Part shown: piece after piece, positions 26,873 to 35,373 of the stretch | Position numbering within the stretch: position 1 is the stretch's first letter | Layout: each line of letters begins with the position of its first letter | Assembly: GCF_007176755.1 (NCBI RefSeq) | Contig: NZ_BJTV01000005.1 | Location: forward strand, 1-64,000 | DNA length: 64,000 nt | Origin: Streptomyces sp. 1-11 | Lineage (GTDB): Bacteria; Actinomycetota; Actinomycetes; Streptomycetales; Streptomycetaceae | Reading direction: 5' to 3' | Notes under the pieces: model-generated | Seen by the model: the letters and a program-made list of their open reading frames with translations, nothing else | Told to the model about the DNA's origin: nothing | The model's database searches: none | Position numbers and translations under genes: made by a program

Positions 26873-27894
26873 GCGGCGGCCCCCCGTGCGGCCCGCGGCG
26901 ACCCGGACAGGCGCCGGAGCGTGCGGAACGCGGCCAGGGCGGCCAGGGCGGCGACGGCCAGCAGGAAGGCGCTGGTGGTGAGCTGGAGCGGCCAGTAGTG
27001 GGAGGCGGGGTGGTAGGTGTGGAACCAGCCGACGGCGCCTTGCTCGCGGAACTGCCGCGCGCACCCTTCGGTGGTGGCGGCGTAGCACTCGGGTTCGGGG
27101 ATGTGCCCGCCGCCGCGGGTGACCAGGCCCTTGGCGACGTCCACGCCGGAGTAGGGGGCGGCGTAGCCGTGCTCGAGGCCGGTCACGCGGGTGACGGCCG
27201 GCCACAGGTGCGGCATGAGCCACTGCGCCAGGCCCCAGACGCCGCCGGTGACGACGACGGAGACGGCGAGCGCGGGCAGGGCGCGGCCCAGGATCAGCCC
27301 GGTGAGGGCGCCGACGCCGAGGGCGGCCAGCGCGAGGGCGACGGTGGTGGGGCCGTTGGTGTGGAAGGTCCAGAAGTCGTACCAGTTCTTGGCGGTGTCG
27401 ACGCGGCCGTCGGCGGCCGACCAGGCCCGGTGGTGCAGGAGGACCAGCAGGCTCGTCCCCGCGGTGACCGCCGCGGCGGGCAGCACGAGACCGGTCGCCA
27501 GCCAGCGGACGGGTGTGACGCCCTGGGTCCAGGCGAGGCGGGCGGTGCCGGACTCCAGCTCGCGGCCGGTGAGGGCGGCGCCGGCCCAGGCGGCCACGAG
27601 GAACGGCAGCGCGGCCAGGGACAGCGTGAGGTAGTTGTAGACGTCCTTGTACCGCAGGATCGCGTCCTGGTCGTAGGGGCACTTCTCGGACCACTCGCAG
27701 GCGTTGTACTGCCGCCAGCCCTCGGCCGCGGCGTCGGTGAGCGGTCCGGCGAGCCACAGCAGCAGCACGGCGCCGAGGACCACCACGCCGGTCCAGACGG
27801 CGAGCGCCGGGCGGTGCAGGCGCAGCAGCCAGCGGGCCGGCCGGGGCCGCGCGGCGGGGGTCCGGCCGGCGGCCGGTGCGGTCGTGGCGGTCAC
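26869..27894 (-). CDS. ABC transporter permease
   Basis: A 341-residue membrane protein, paralogue of the following gene but with longer extracytoplasmic loops containing cysteines (NACEWSEKCPYD and PECYAATTEGCARQF) that may form disulfides. About six helices. It starts at GTG 27894 in a GTGA overlap with the ATPase gene and ends in a GTGA overlap with the second permease, so all four genes of the operon are coupled. Confidence 0.88.
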   Translation of the reverse strand: MTATTAPAAGRTPAARPRPARWLLRLHRPALAVWTGVVVLGAVLLLWLAGPLTDAAAEGWRQYNACEWSEKCPYDQDAILRYKDVYNYLTLSLAALPFLVAAWAGAALTGRELESGTARLAWTQGVTPVRWLATGLVLPAAAVTAGTSLLVLLHHRAWSAADGRVDTAKNWYDFWTFHTNGPTTVALALAALGVGALTGLILGRALPALAVSVVVTGGVWGLAQWLMPHLWPAVTRVTGLEHGYAAPYSGVDVAKGLVTRGGGHIPEPECYAATTEGCARQFREQGAVGWFHTYHPASHYWPLQLTTSAFLLAVAALAALAAFRTLRRLSGSPRAARGAAA

Positions 27895-28787
27895 GCGGCA
27901 CTCTCCTCGGTCGCGGCCGGAGCGGTGGTGAGGGCGGGGGCCTGCGGGTTGCGCAGGTGGGCGAGGACCAGTTCCTCCAGGGTGGGCGCCGAGGCGTGCC
28001 AGCCGCCGTCGAGCGGTCCGGCCGGGCGGATCAGCGCCGTCCGCTGGCGGCCGGTGACCCGGGACTCGACCACGGTGTGCGCGTCCGGGCCCGCCTGCTC
28101 GGCGGGCCCGCTGACCCTGAGGTGGGCGGCGAGCAGGTCGTCGATCTCGCCGGCCAGCCGGATGCGGCCGTCGCCGACCAGCAGCAGGTGGTCGCAGGAG
28201 TCCTCCAGCTCGGCGACCACGTGTGAGGACATCACGATCGTGGTGCCGTACTGGGCGGCCTCGGCCATCAGGGTGCCCATCAGCTCGTGCCGGGCGAGCG
28301 GGTCCAGGTCGGCCATCGGCTCGTCCAGGAGCAGCAGTCCGGGCCGCTTGCCGAGCGCCAGGGCGAGCGCGACCCGGGTGCGCTGGCCGCCGGACAGCGA
28401 CCGTATGCGGGCCCCGGGGTCGAGCGGGCCGGCGGCCACGATCCGTCCGGCGGTCTCCGCGTCCCAGTGCTCGGGGTTGAGGTCGGCGCCCATGGCGAGC
28501 GTCTCGGCGACCGTGAGCTGCGGGTACAGCGGCTTGTCCTGGGCGACGTAGCCCACCCGGGCGCGGGCGGCTGCGGGCGTGGTGCCGAGCACCGTCAGCC
28601 GGCCCTCGGTGGGCGGGAGCAGTCCCGCGGCGAGGGCGAGCAGCGTCGACTTGCCGGCGCCGTTGGGCCCGACGACAGCGCACACCCGCCCGGCGGGCAG
28701 CCGGAAGCCGCACTCGCGCAGCGCCCAGCCTCCCCGGCGCCCGAAGCGCTTGCCGAGGCCGGCGGCCTCCACAGCCGTGTCGCTCAT
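27891..28787 (-). CDS. ABC transporter ATPase
   Basis: A 298-residue ABC ATPase. Walker A GPNGAGKS is at 40-47, the Q-loop in VGYVAQDKPLYPQLTV, the signature SLSGGQRTR, Walker B LLLLDEPMADLDP and the switch His in TTIVMSSHVVAEL. It starts with an ATGA overlap with the GntR gene. It energises the two permeases; the GntR-ATPase-permease order is typical of drug- or stress-responsive exporters. Confidence 0.95.
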   Translation of the reverse strand: MSDTAVEAAGLGKRFGRRGGWALRECGFRLPAGRVCAVVGPNGAGKSTLLALAAGLLPPTEGRLTVLGTTPAAARARVGYVAQDKPLYPQLTVAETLAMGADLNPEHWDAETAGRIVAAGPLDPGARIRSLSGGQRTRVALALALGKRPGLLLLDEPMADLDPLARHELMGTLMAEAAQYGTTIVMSSHVVAELEDSCDHLLLVGDGRIRLAGEIDDLLAAHLRVSGPAEQAGPDAHTVVESRVTGRQRTALIRPAGPLDGGWHASAPTLEELVLAHLRNPQAPALTTAPAATEESAA

Positions 28788-29170
28788 GAACGTTCTCCCT
28801 GGAAGTGCTTGTCGAGTACGGCGGTGAACAGGGCCGCCACGTCGTCCCGGTCCATGCCCGCCCGGGCTGCCCGCGCCGTCCACTCCTCCAGCTCCGCCCG
28901 CAGGGGGGAGTCGGCCGGTGCGGCGCCCAGCGAGCGGCGGACGAAGGTGCCGAGTCCGCGCCGTGCCTCGACCAGGCCCTCGCGCTCCAGCTCGCGGTAG
29001 GCCTTGAGGACGGTGTTGGGGTTGATGGCGGTGGCCTCGACGACTTCGCGGGCCGTCGGCAGCCGGTCGCCCGGGCGCAGCAGGCCGAGCCGGAGGGCCT
29101 GTTTGGTCTGCTGGACGATCTGGACGTAGGTGGCGACCCCGCTGTGCCGGTCGATGCGGTATTCGACCAC
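28784..29170 (-). CDS. GntR-family repressor, YtrA subfamily
   Basis: A 128-residue regulator with a winged-helix domain (about 5-75: YVQIVQQTKQALRLGLL, GDRLPTAREVVEATAINPNT) and a short helical tail instead of a large effector domain, the YtrA plan. I start at GTG 29170, eight bases after AAAGGGTGG; the earlier GTG 29182 lies inside the operator palindrome with no spaced ribosome site. It probably represses its own ABC transporter operon through the palindrome just upstream. Confidence 0.92.
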   Translation of the reverse strand: MVEYRIDRHSGVATYVQIVQQTKQALRLGLLRPGDRLPTAREVVEATAINPNTVLKAYRELEREGLVEARRGLGTFVRRSLGAAPADSPLRAELEEWTARAARAGMDRDDVAALFTAVLDKHFQGERS

Positions 29171-29177
29171 GCGTAGA

Positions 29178-29213
29178 ACCACCCTTTCACTAATTGAGTA
29201 GTGAAAGGGTGGT
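29178..29213. promoter_or_regulatory. Operator palindrome of the GntR-ABC operon
   Basis: A perfect inverted repeat with 15-bp arms around a six-base centre; the inner part reads CACTA-ATTGAG-TAGTG. It covers the region just before the GntR start. ACTA/TAGT half-sites are typical of YtrA-type repressors. Confidence 0.8.
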
Positions 29214-29284
29214 GCAAGAGAGGGGTGGCCGTCAAGCCGGCCACCCCTGGGGTGCGCACCGGGCGTCCGCCGACGCCCCGTTCG

Positions 29285-30211
29285 TCAGGTTTCGGTGCGG
29301 TACATCAAGTCGGTCTCGTACGTGGTGAAGCCCAGCCGCTCGTACACCGCGACCGCCGCCTTGTTGTCGGCGTCCACGTACAGCATGGCCGTCGGCAGCC
29401 CCTGCGCCGCCAGGTGCCGCAGGCCGATCATGGTCAGGGCCTTGCCGAGGCCGCCGCCCTGCTCGCCCGGCCGGACCCCGAGGACGTACACCTCGCCGAG
29501 CCCCTCCTCAGCGTGCACCTTGGTCCAGTGGAAGCCCACCAGCTCCCCGCGCCGCTCCGCCAGGAAGAACCCGGCCGGGTCGAACCACGGCAGGGCCTTG
29601 CGGTCGTCCAGGTCGCGCTGGGTCAGCGAGCCCTGCTCCGGGTGGTGCGCGAACGCCGCCGCGTTGACCGCGAGCCAGGCCGCGTCGTCCTTGCCGGGCA
29701 CGAACGGCCGTACGCTCACGCCCTCGGGCAGCACCGGCTCGGACAGCTCCGGGTCGGTCAACGGCCGCCGCATCTGCCGCAGTTCGCGGAACAGGGTGAG
29801 GCCGAGCACCTGCGCGAGATGGCGGGCGGCGGAGTGCCCGCCGTGCGCCCACACCCGCAGCCGCTTGCCCGAGGCGGCGAGCAGCGCCGACCCCAGCGCC
29901 CGGCCGTGCCCGTGCCCGCGGTGCGCCGGGTGGACGACCAGTTCGGCGGCCGGCGCCTCCACCGGGTCGGTGTCCTCGAGCTGGCCGTAGCCGACCAGTT
30001 CGTCCCCGGCGGTCAGCAGCAGGTGCGAGACGCCTTCGCGCGGGCCCCCGTGGAGCTGGAGCCGGCCCTGCTCGGACACCGGCTGCTGCCCGTCGACGCG
30101 GGCGGCCTCGGCGAGCAGTCCGAGCACGGCCTCGGCCTGGTCCGGGTCGAGCGCGGAGCGGGTCTCGATGGAACGGGAGGGGGCCGGCGGTGCGGTGTCG
30201 TCGCTGCTCAT
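29285..30211 (-). CDS. mshD: Mycothiol synthase (mycothiol acetyltransferase) MshD
   Basis: A 308-residue enzyme that acetylates Cys-GlcN-Ins with acetyl-CoA, the last step of mycothiol synthesis. It has two GNAT domains: the first holds ELVVHPAHRGHGHGRAL, the second YVLGVRPGEQGGGLGKAL, then MLYVDADNKAAVAVYERLGF. The double-GNAT plan and GFHWTKVH are characteristic of MshD. Start ATG 30211 has no ribosome site but TACCCT ends seven bases before it, so it is probably leaderless. mshA, the first gene of the pathway, lies at the end of this window. Confidence 0.93.
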   Translation of the reverse strand: MSSDDTAPPAPSRSIETRSALDPDQAEAVLGLLAEAARVDGQQPVSEQGRLQLHGGPREGVSHLLLTAGDELVGYGQLEDTDPVEAPAAELVVHPAHRGHGHGRALGSALLAASGKRLRVWAHGGHSAARHLAQVLGLTLFRELRQMRRPLTDPELSEPVLPEGVSVRPFVPGKDDAAWLAVNAAAFAHHPEQGSLTQRDLDDRKALPWFDPAGFFLAERRGELVGFHWTKVHAEEGLGEVYVLGVRPGEQGGGLGKALTMIGLRHLAAQGLPTAMLYVDADNKAAVAVYERLGFTTYETDLMYRTET

Positions 30212-30311
30212 GCGTACGAGGGTACGGGGCGGCCGCGGCGAAGTCCCGGTACCGCGGGGCAGCGGGGCCGCGGCACCGCCCGGGGAGGAAGTCACCCGGC
30301 GTCCGAGGGCC

Positions 30312-30510
30312 AGTCCCGGCGTTGCGAAGGGGGAAGTCCCGGGGTCGCGAAGGGGGAAGTCCCGGCGTCGCGAAGCGGGGAGAACGGCGTCGTGAAGGGG
30401 GGAGAACGGCGTCGCGAAGCGGGAAGGACGGCGCCGTGAAGGGGGAAGGACAGGGTCGTGAAGGGGGGAGGGCGGGGCCGCGAGGAAAAAGGACGGCAAA
30501 GGGAAACCAG
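30312..30510. repeat. Tandem array of 21-23 bp repeats
   Basis: Eight to nine imperfect copies starting at 30312, 30335, 30358, 30381, 30403, 30425, 30447, 30469 and 30490, with core AGNACGGCGTCGCGAAGG followed by a run of four to six G. The plus strand is strongly purine-rich. It lies in the 397-base gap between the divergent mshD and 5'-nucleotidase genes. No protein is likely from it. Confidence 0.9.
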
Positions 30511-30608
30511 GACGTAACCACGAACCCCCTGTCGCGCTACGCGCGTTGACCTTAGGCTGCGCGGCGAACGGGGGCCACGTGCCCCAGCCCGACCCTCAGG
30601 GGGGTTTC

Positions 30609-32408
30609 ATGTCAGCCGCACCCCGGCGCACCAGACGCAGGACCTACGGCATCCTCGCCACCACCGCCGCCCTCGCCACGGCCGTCGGCCTGGCCGCCGC
30701 CCTGCCCGCGCAGGCGCACACCGGCGAGGACGGCCACGGGGCCGGCCACTCCGGCCGCTACCAGGACGTCCAGCTCCTGTCCTTCAACGACCTGCACGGC
30801 AACCTGGAGCCCCCGTCCGGTTCCTCCGGCCGGGTCACCGAACTCCAGGCCGACGGGACGACGAAGACGATCGACGCGGGCGGCGCGGAGTACCTCGCCA
30901 CCCACCTGCGCCAGGCCCGCAAGGGCCACCCGTACTCCATCACCGCGGCCGGCGGCGACATGGTCGGCGCCTCCCCGCTGCTGTCCGGGCTCTTCCACGA
31001 CGAGCCGACCATCGAGGCGCTCAACAAGCTGAAGCTGGACGTCACCTCGGTCGGCAACCACGAGTTCGACGAGGGCGCGAGGGAACTGGCCCGCCTGCAG
31101 AACGGCGGCTGCCACCCCACCGACGGCTGCTACACCGACAAGAAGTTCCAGGGCGCCGACTTCCCGTACCTCACCGCCAACGTCCTCGACGGCAAGACGG
31201 ACCGGCCGATCCTGAAGCCCTACTGGGTCTGGAAGAAGAACGGCGTCAAGATCGGCTTCATCGGCGTCACGCTGGAGGGCACCCCGAACATCGTCTCCGC
31301 CGACGGCGTCAAGGGCCTCAAGTTCAAGGACGAGGCCGAGACGATCAACAAGTACGCCAAGGTGCTGCAGAGCCAGGGCGTCCAGTCGATCGTGGCCCTG
31401 ATCCACGAGGGCGGCTACCCGGCCTCGGGCTCGTACAACTACGACTGCGACTCCGCGGGCGCGGGCTCCGGCATCTCCGGCCCGATCGTGGACATCGCGA
31501 AGAACGTCACGCCGGCCGTCGACGCGCTGGTCACCGGCCACACCCACAACGCCTACGTCTGCACCATCCCCGACCCGTCGGGCCGGCCCCGCATGGTCAC
31601 CTCCGCGGCCTCCTTCGGCCGTCTGTACACGGACACCACGCTCACCTACGACCGCGGCACCGGCGACATCGTGCGCACGGCCGTGAAGTCCGCGAACCAC
31701 GTGGTCTCCCGGGACGTCCCCAAGGCGGCGGACATGACCGAGCTGATCTCGAAGTGGAACACCCTGGCCGCGCCGATCGGCAACCGGCCCATCGGCTACA
31801 TCTCCGGTGACGTCAACAACACCGGCACCGAGTCCCCCATGGGCGACCTCATCGCCGACGCGCAACTCGCCCACGGCAAGGAGCTGGACCCGAAGACCAG
31901 CCTCGCGCTGATGAACCCGGGCGGTGTGCGCGCGGGCCTGACCTACGCGGCCAAGGGCGCCGAGGGCGACGGAGTGGTCACCTACGCCGAGGGCTTCACG
32001 GTCCAGCCCTTCGCCAACACCGTGAACCTCCAGGACTTCACCGGCGCCCAGCTCGTCCAGGTGCTCAAGGAGCAGGTGAGCGGCGCCAACGCGGCCGCCC
32101 CGAAGATCCTCCAGCCCTCGGCCGGCCTCACCTACACGCTGGACATGACCAAGTCGGGTGCGGACCGCGTGGTCACCGACTCCATCCGGCTGAACGGCGC
32201 CGCCATCGACCCGGCCGCCACCTACCGTGTCGCCACCAACAGCTTCCTGGCGGGCGGCGGCGACGGGTTCCCGACCCTGGGGCAGGGCACGAACGACCTG
32301 GTCGGCAGCGACGACCTGGCCGCGCTGGCGAACTACCTGACGGCCAACTCCTCGGCCGCCGACCCGATCGCACCGCCGAAGGCGGACCGCATCGCGATCG
32401 TGCAGTAG
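30609..32408 (+). CDS. Secreted 5'-nucleotidase / metallophosphoesterase
   Basis: A 599-residue secreted enzyme. The signal peptide (twin-arginine-like RRTRRRTYG, then a hydrophobic core) is probably cut after AQA at residue 36. The N-terminal metallophosphatase domain has the metal ligands FNDLHGN, GGDMVGAS, GNHEFDEG, ALIHEGG and GHTHNAY; the C-terminal 5'-nucleotidase domain has ALMNPGGVRAGL and QPFANTV, which bind the nucleotide. It releases phosphate and nucleosides from external nucleotides. Start ATG 30609 follows AGGGGGG. It fits the phosphate-scavenging theme, but I see no clear PHO box before it. Confidence 0.95.
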   Translation: MSAAPRRTRRRTYGILATTAALATAVGLAAALPAQAHTGEDGHGAGHSGRYQDVQLLSFNDLHGNLEPPSGSSGRVTELQADGTTKTIDAGGAEYLATHLRQARKGHPYSITAAGGDMVGASPLLSGLFHDEPTIEALNKLKLDVTSVGNHEFDEGARELARLQNGGCHPTDGCYTDKKFQGADFPYLTANVLDGKTDRPILKPYWVWKKNGVKIGFIGVTLEGTPNIVSADGVKGLKFKDEAETINKYAKVLQSQGVQSIVALIHEGGYPASGSYNYDCDSAGAGSGISGPIVDIAKNVTPAVDALVTGHTHNAYVCTIPDPSGRPRMVTSAASFGRLYTDTTLTYDRGTGDIVRTAVKSANHVVSRDVPKAADMTELISKWNTLAAPIGNRPIGYISGDVNNTGTESPMGDLIADAQLAHGKELDPKTSLALMNPGGVRAGLTYAAKGAEGDGVVTYAEGFTVQPFANTVNLQDFTGAQLVQVLKEQVSGANAAAPKILQPSAGLTYTLDMTKSGADRVVTDSIRLNGAAIDPAATYRVATNSFLAGGGDGFPTLGQGTNDLVGSDDLAALANYLTANSSAADPIAPPKADRIAIVQ

Positions 32409-32680
32409 CCGGCGGTCCGGCGGCCGGCTCGCGACTCGCCCGCCGTTCCGCGGCCGTTCCCGCCGCGGAGCCGGCGGGCACCGCCGTTCCGCGGCAGGGG
32501 ACGCGCTCGCAGAGGTCTCCGTTCCGGGGCACCGGGAGCGCGGCGCGGCTGTGGAGGGACGTGGCGGAGCACCCGAACGCGACGGCCGCCGAGCAGCCGC
32601 GTGCGCTGCCGGGGCGAGCGGGACGATGAGGGCAGACGGCGTGATCGGCCTCGGCCCGAGCGCGGCCCTCGCCCCGGCGG
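32409..32680. other. Intergenic region without a supported gene
   Basis: GC-rich sequence after the 5'-nucleotidase gene. Open frames on both strands have no start-site or family support. Short imperfect inverted repeats (such as CCGGCGG and GCCGGC runs) are present, but nothing more definite until the terminator that follows. Confidence 0.5.
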
Positions 32681-32725
32681 CGCGCGTGACGGCCGGGGCG
32701 GCGCCCGCCCCGGCCGTCACGCGCG
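32681..32725. terminator. Strong terminator between nucleotidase and histidine kinase genes
   Basis: A perfect 20-bp stem with a five-base loop (GCGCC), 40 bases after the histidine kinase stop on the minus strand and also downstream of the 5'-nucleotidase gene. It can end transcription from both sides. The right arm continues into the palindrome GTCACGCGCGTGAC. Confidence 0.8.
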
Positions 32726-32765
32726 TGACCGCTCGGCCAGGACCGCCCCGGCTGGTACCGCCCGG

Positions 32766-34265
32766 CTAGGACTGAGCCCGGCCGGCGGAGAGGTCCGGCG
32801 GAGCCGTGGCCGCGCCGGGGAGGCGGATCGTGGCGGTCGTGCCGCCGCCCTCCGCCCGGGTCAGGGAGACCTCGCCGCCCGCCTGCCGGACCGTGCGGGC
32901 CACGATGGACAGGCCGAGACCGGAGCCCGGCAGGGCGCGGGCGCTGGGTGAGCGCCAGAACCGGTCGAATACGTGCGGGAGTTCGTCGGCGGGGATGCCG
33001 GGGCCGTGGTCGCGGACCGTCAGGACGCCCTTGGCCAGGCCGACCTCGACCGTGCCGCCCTCCGGGCTGAACTTCACCGCGTTGTCCAGCACGTTGACCA
33101 CCGCCCGCTCCAGCGCGGACGGCTCCGCGCGGACGTACCAGGGCTCCAGGTCGGCGGTGATGGTCAGCTCCGGGCCGCGCAGCCGGGCCCGGCGCAGGGC
33201 CGCCTCGACGGTGTCCTGGAAGGACACCACCTGGACGCGCTCGCCCCGCTGGCCCTCCGAACGCGACAGCTCCTGGAGGTCGCCGATCAGCGCGGCCAGT
33301 TCCGTCATCTGCGCCTTCACCGAGGCGAGCAGCGCCTTGCGGTCCTCGGGGGGCAGCGGGCGGCCCGTCTCCTCGCTGCGGGTGAGCAGTTCGATGTTGG
33401 TGCGCAGCGAGGTGAGCGGGGTGCGCAGTTCGTGACCGGCGTCCGCGATGAGCTGCTGCTGGAGGTCGCGGGAGCCGGCCAGCGCGGTGGTCATCGAGTT
33501 GAAGGACCGCGAGAGCCGGGCCACCTCGTCCTCGCTGTCGTCGTCGACGGGGATGCGGATGCCCAGGTCCTCGGTGCGGGCCACGTGCTCCACGGCCTCG
33601 GTGAGCTTGTCGACCGGGCGCAGCCCCGCCCGGGCCACCGCGAGTCCCGCCGCGCCGGCCCCGACCACCCCGATGCCGGAGACGAGGAGCAGGACCAGGG
33701 CGAGGTCCTTCAGCGTGTCCTGGGTGTTCTTCAGCGGTATGGCGACCATCAGGGCCGTGTTCGGGTACATCTGGGGCTGCGTCCCGGGCCCCGGGCTGAA
33801 CGTCAGCGGCTGGGTCAGCACCCGCACCGCCTTGCCCCCGGAGTCGGTGCCGTCGCGCAGGATGCCGTCGTGCATCAGGCCGTCGTGGTTGTCGGCCCGG
33901 GCGATGACGTCGGTGTCCGTGGAGGTGGTCCTGACCCGGCCCGCGGAGTTGGAGGACACGCAGGCGGTGCCGTCCTTCTTCACGAGCTGGATGTAGTAGT
34001 AGTTGCCGTGGGCGCGGAAGTCGCCGAGTCCGGCGTCGCCGGGCGTCTGCGGGCACGACTCCAGGGTGGAGACGATGTTCACCAGACGCTGCGGCTCGGA
34101 GACCTTCTGCAGATCGGCGTCGACCTGGTCGTACAGCTTGCGCTCCACGATGAACCAGCAGGTCACCGATACCGCCGCCACCGCGAACGCCACGGCCGCC
34201 GCCACCAGCATCGCCAGCCGGGCCCGGATCGGCAGTGCCTGGTAGCGGCGCACCACGCGCCTCAC
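32766..34265 (-). CDS. Sensor histidine kinase, MprB-like
   Basis: A 499-residue membrane kinase: helix about 15-40, extracellular sensor about 41-185, second helix about 186-212, HAMP about 212-265, HisKA with the phosphorylated His278 in [12 protein letters not shown], and HATPase with [20 protein letters not shown] and GSGLGLSI. The sensor has cysteines (ESCPQTPG and TACVSS) that could form a disulfide. It starts with GTG in a GTGA overlap with the response regulator. The kinase-regulator-protease grouping is like mycobacterial MprAB-PepD, which responds to envelope stress. Confidence 0.95.
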   Translation of the reverse strand: MRRVVRRYQALPIRARLAMLVAAAVAFAVAAVSVTCWFIVERKLYDQVDADLQKVSEPQRLVNIVSTLESCPQTPGDAGLGDFRAHGNYYYIQLVKKDGTACVSSNSAGRVRTTSTDTDVIARADNHDGLMHDGILRDGTDSGGKAVRVLTQPLTFSPGPGTQPQMYPNTALMVAIPLKNTQDTLKDLALVLLLVSGIGVVGAGAAGLAVARAGLRPVDKLTEAVEHVARTEDLGIRIPVDDDSEDEVARLSRSFNSMTTALAGSRDLQQQLIADAGHELRTPLTSLRTNIELLTRSEETGRPLPPEDRKALLASVKAQMTELAALIGDLQELSRSEGQRGERVQVVSFQDTVEAALRRARLRGPELTITADLEPWYVRAEPSALERAVVNVLDNAVKFSPEGGTVEVGLAKGVLTVRDHGPGIPADELPHVFDRFWRSPSARALPGSGLGLSIVARTVRQAGGEVSLTRAEGGGTTATIRLPGAATAPPDLSAGRAQS

Positions 34266-34996
34266 TCGGCGCCGCCCTGCCGCAGCACGTAGCCCACGCC
34301 CCGGACGGTGTGCACGAGCCGTGGCTCGCCGCCCGCCTCGGTCTTGCGGCGCAGGTACATGACGTAGACGTCCAGCGAGTTGGAGGAGGGCTCGAAGTCG
34401 AAGCCCCACACGGCCTTGAGGATCTGCTCACGGGTGAGGACCTGGCGCGGGTGGGCCATGAACATCTCCAGGAGCGTGAACTCCGTGCGGGTCAGCTCCA
34501 CCTGTCGCCCGCCCCGGGTGACCTCCCGGGTGGCGAGGTCCATGCGCAGGTCGCCGAAGGTCAGCGCCTCGTCCGCCTGGGCCTCGGCCGACACGTCGGC
34601 CGCGTACGAGCTGCGCCGCAGCAGCGCGCGGATCCGGGCGAACAGCTCGTCCAGCTCGAACGGCTTGACCAGGTAGTCGTCGGCGCCGGCGTCCAGCCCC
34701 GTCACCCGGTCGCCTACCGTGTCGCGGGCCGTGAGCATGAGGATCGGGGTGGTGTCCCCGGCGCCCCGGATCCGGCGGGCCGCGGTCAGGCCGTCCATGC
34801 GGGGCATCTGGATGTCCAGCACGACCAGGTCCGGCCGGTAGGCGGCCGCCTTCTCCAGGGCGTCCGCGCCGTCGACCGCGACCTGGGTGCCGTACCCCTC
34901 GAAGGCGAGGCTGCGCTGCAGTGCCTCGCGCACGGCGGGCTCGTCGTCGACGATCAGGATGCGCTGGGAGTCACGGTCGCCTTCGGCGGGGCTCAT
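34262..34996 (-). CDS. OmpR-family response regulator, MprA-like
   Basis: A 244-residue regulator. The receiver domain (about 12-125) has the acidic pair VDDEP, phosphorylation site Asp61 in VVLDIQMP, Thr in LTARD and Lys in VKPFELDEL. The C-terminal winged helix (about 145-240) has [14 protein letters not shown] and [16 protein letters not shown] [11 protein letters not shown]. It is phosphorylated by the overlapping histidine kinase gene product. Start ATG 34996 follows AGGA by ten bases. Likely targets include the adjacent protease gene, by analogy with MprA. Confidence 0.95.
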   Translation of the reverse strand: MSPAEGDRDSQRILIVDDEPAVREALQRSLAFEGYGTQVAVDGADALEKAAAYRPDLVVLDIQMPRMDGLTAARRIRGAGDTTPILMLTARDTVGDRVTGLDAGADDYLVKPFELDELFARIRALLRRSSYAADVSAEAQADEALTFGDLRMDLATREVTRGGRQVELTRTEFTLLEMFMAHPRQVLTREQILKAVWGFDFEPSSNSLDVYVMYLRRKTEAGGEPRLVHTVRGVGYVLRQGGAE

Positions 34997-35087
34997 CGCT
35001 CGCGGTTCCTCGGGGTGCGGTGGATCGGGTGGACGGGGTGTCTCTCAGCCTCGCACGCCGGAAGGCCGTGGGGCACGCACGCCGGGC

Positions 35088-35342
35088 TCAGGAGCCCAGC
35101 ATGCTCAGGCCGCGGGCCGTGCCCAGCTGGTGCACCGAGCTCAGGCGGCGCAGCGGCACCTTGCGGCGGTGCGGGCGGTCGGCGGAGGTGCGCAGGCCCA
35201 TCAGCTCCGGGGCCGGCACCGCGACCTCGGGGACGCGGGGGGCGGCTTCGGGGGCGTGCAGTGCGTACGCGACCGCCAGGGGGAGGGCGAGGGCGGCCGG
35301 GCCGGTGCCGGTGACGTCGGTGTGCGAGACCTGAGTGATCAT
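35088..35342 (-). CDS. Small protein of unknown function in the two-component locus
   Basis: An 84-residue protein. The first half is Ala/Leu-rich with one weak hydrophobic stretch (PAALALPLAVAYALHA); the second half is basic (TSADRPHRRKVPLRRLSS). Start ATG 35342 has GGGAG seven bases upstream. It lies 31 bases after the protease gene and 91 bases before the response regulator gene on the same strand, so it is probably cotranscribed. I do not recognise a family; a modulator of the kinase or protease is a possibility only. Confidence 0.6.
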   Translation of the reverse strand: MITQVSHTDVTGTGPAALALPLAVAYALHAPEAAPRVPEVAVPAPELMGLRTSADRPHRRKVPLRRLSSVHQLGTARGLSMLGS

Positions 35343-35373
35343 GACGTGCTCCCTGCTGTGCCGGGTGGGTGGT

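Noticed and set aside
30312..30510. CRISPR array
   Set aside because: Copies are directly adjacent without unique spacers, vary in sequence, and no cas gene is present.
32409..32680. A gene between the nucleotidase and kinase genes
   Set aside because: Open frames exist on both strands but lack start signals, conserved patterns and codon bias.
30612..32720. Long open frame antisense to the 5'-nucleotidase gene
   Set aside because: Its composition is a shadow of a high-GC gene; the sense strand has full family motifs and a signal peptide.
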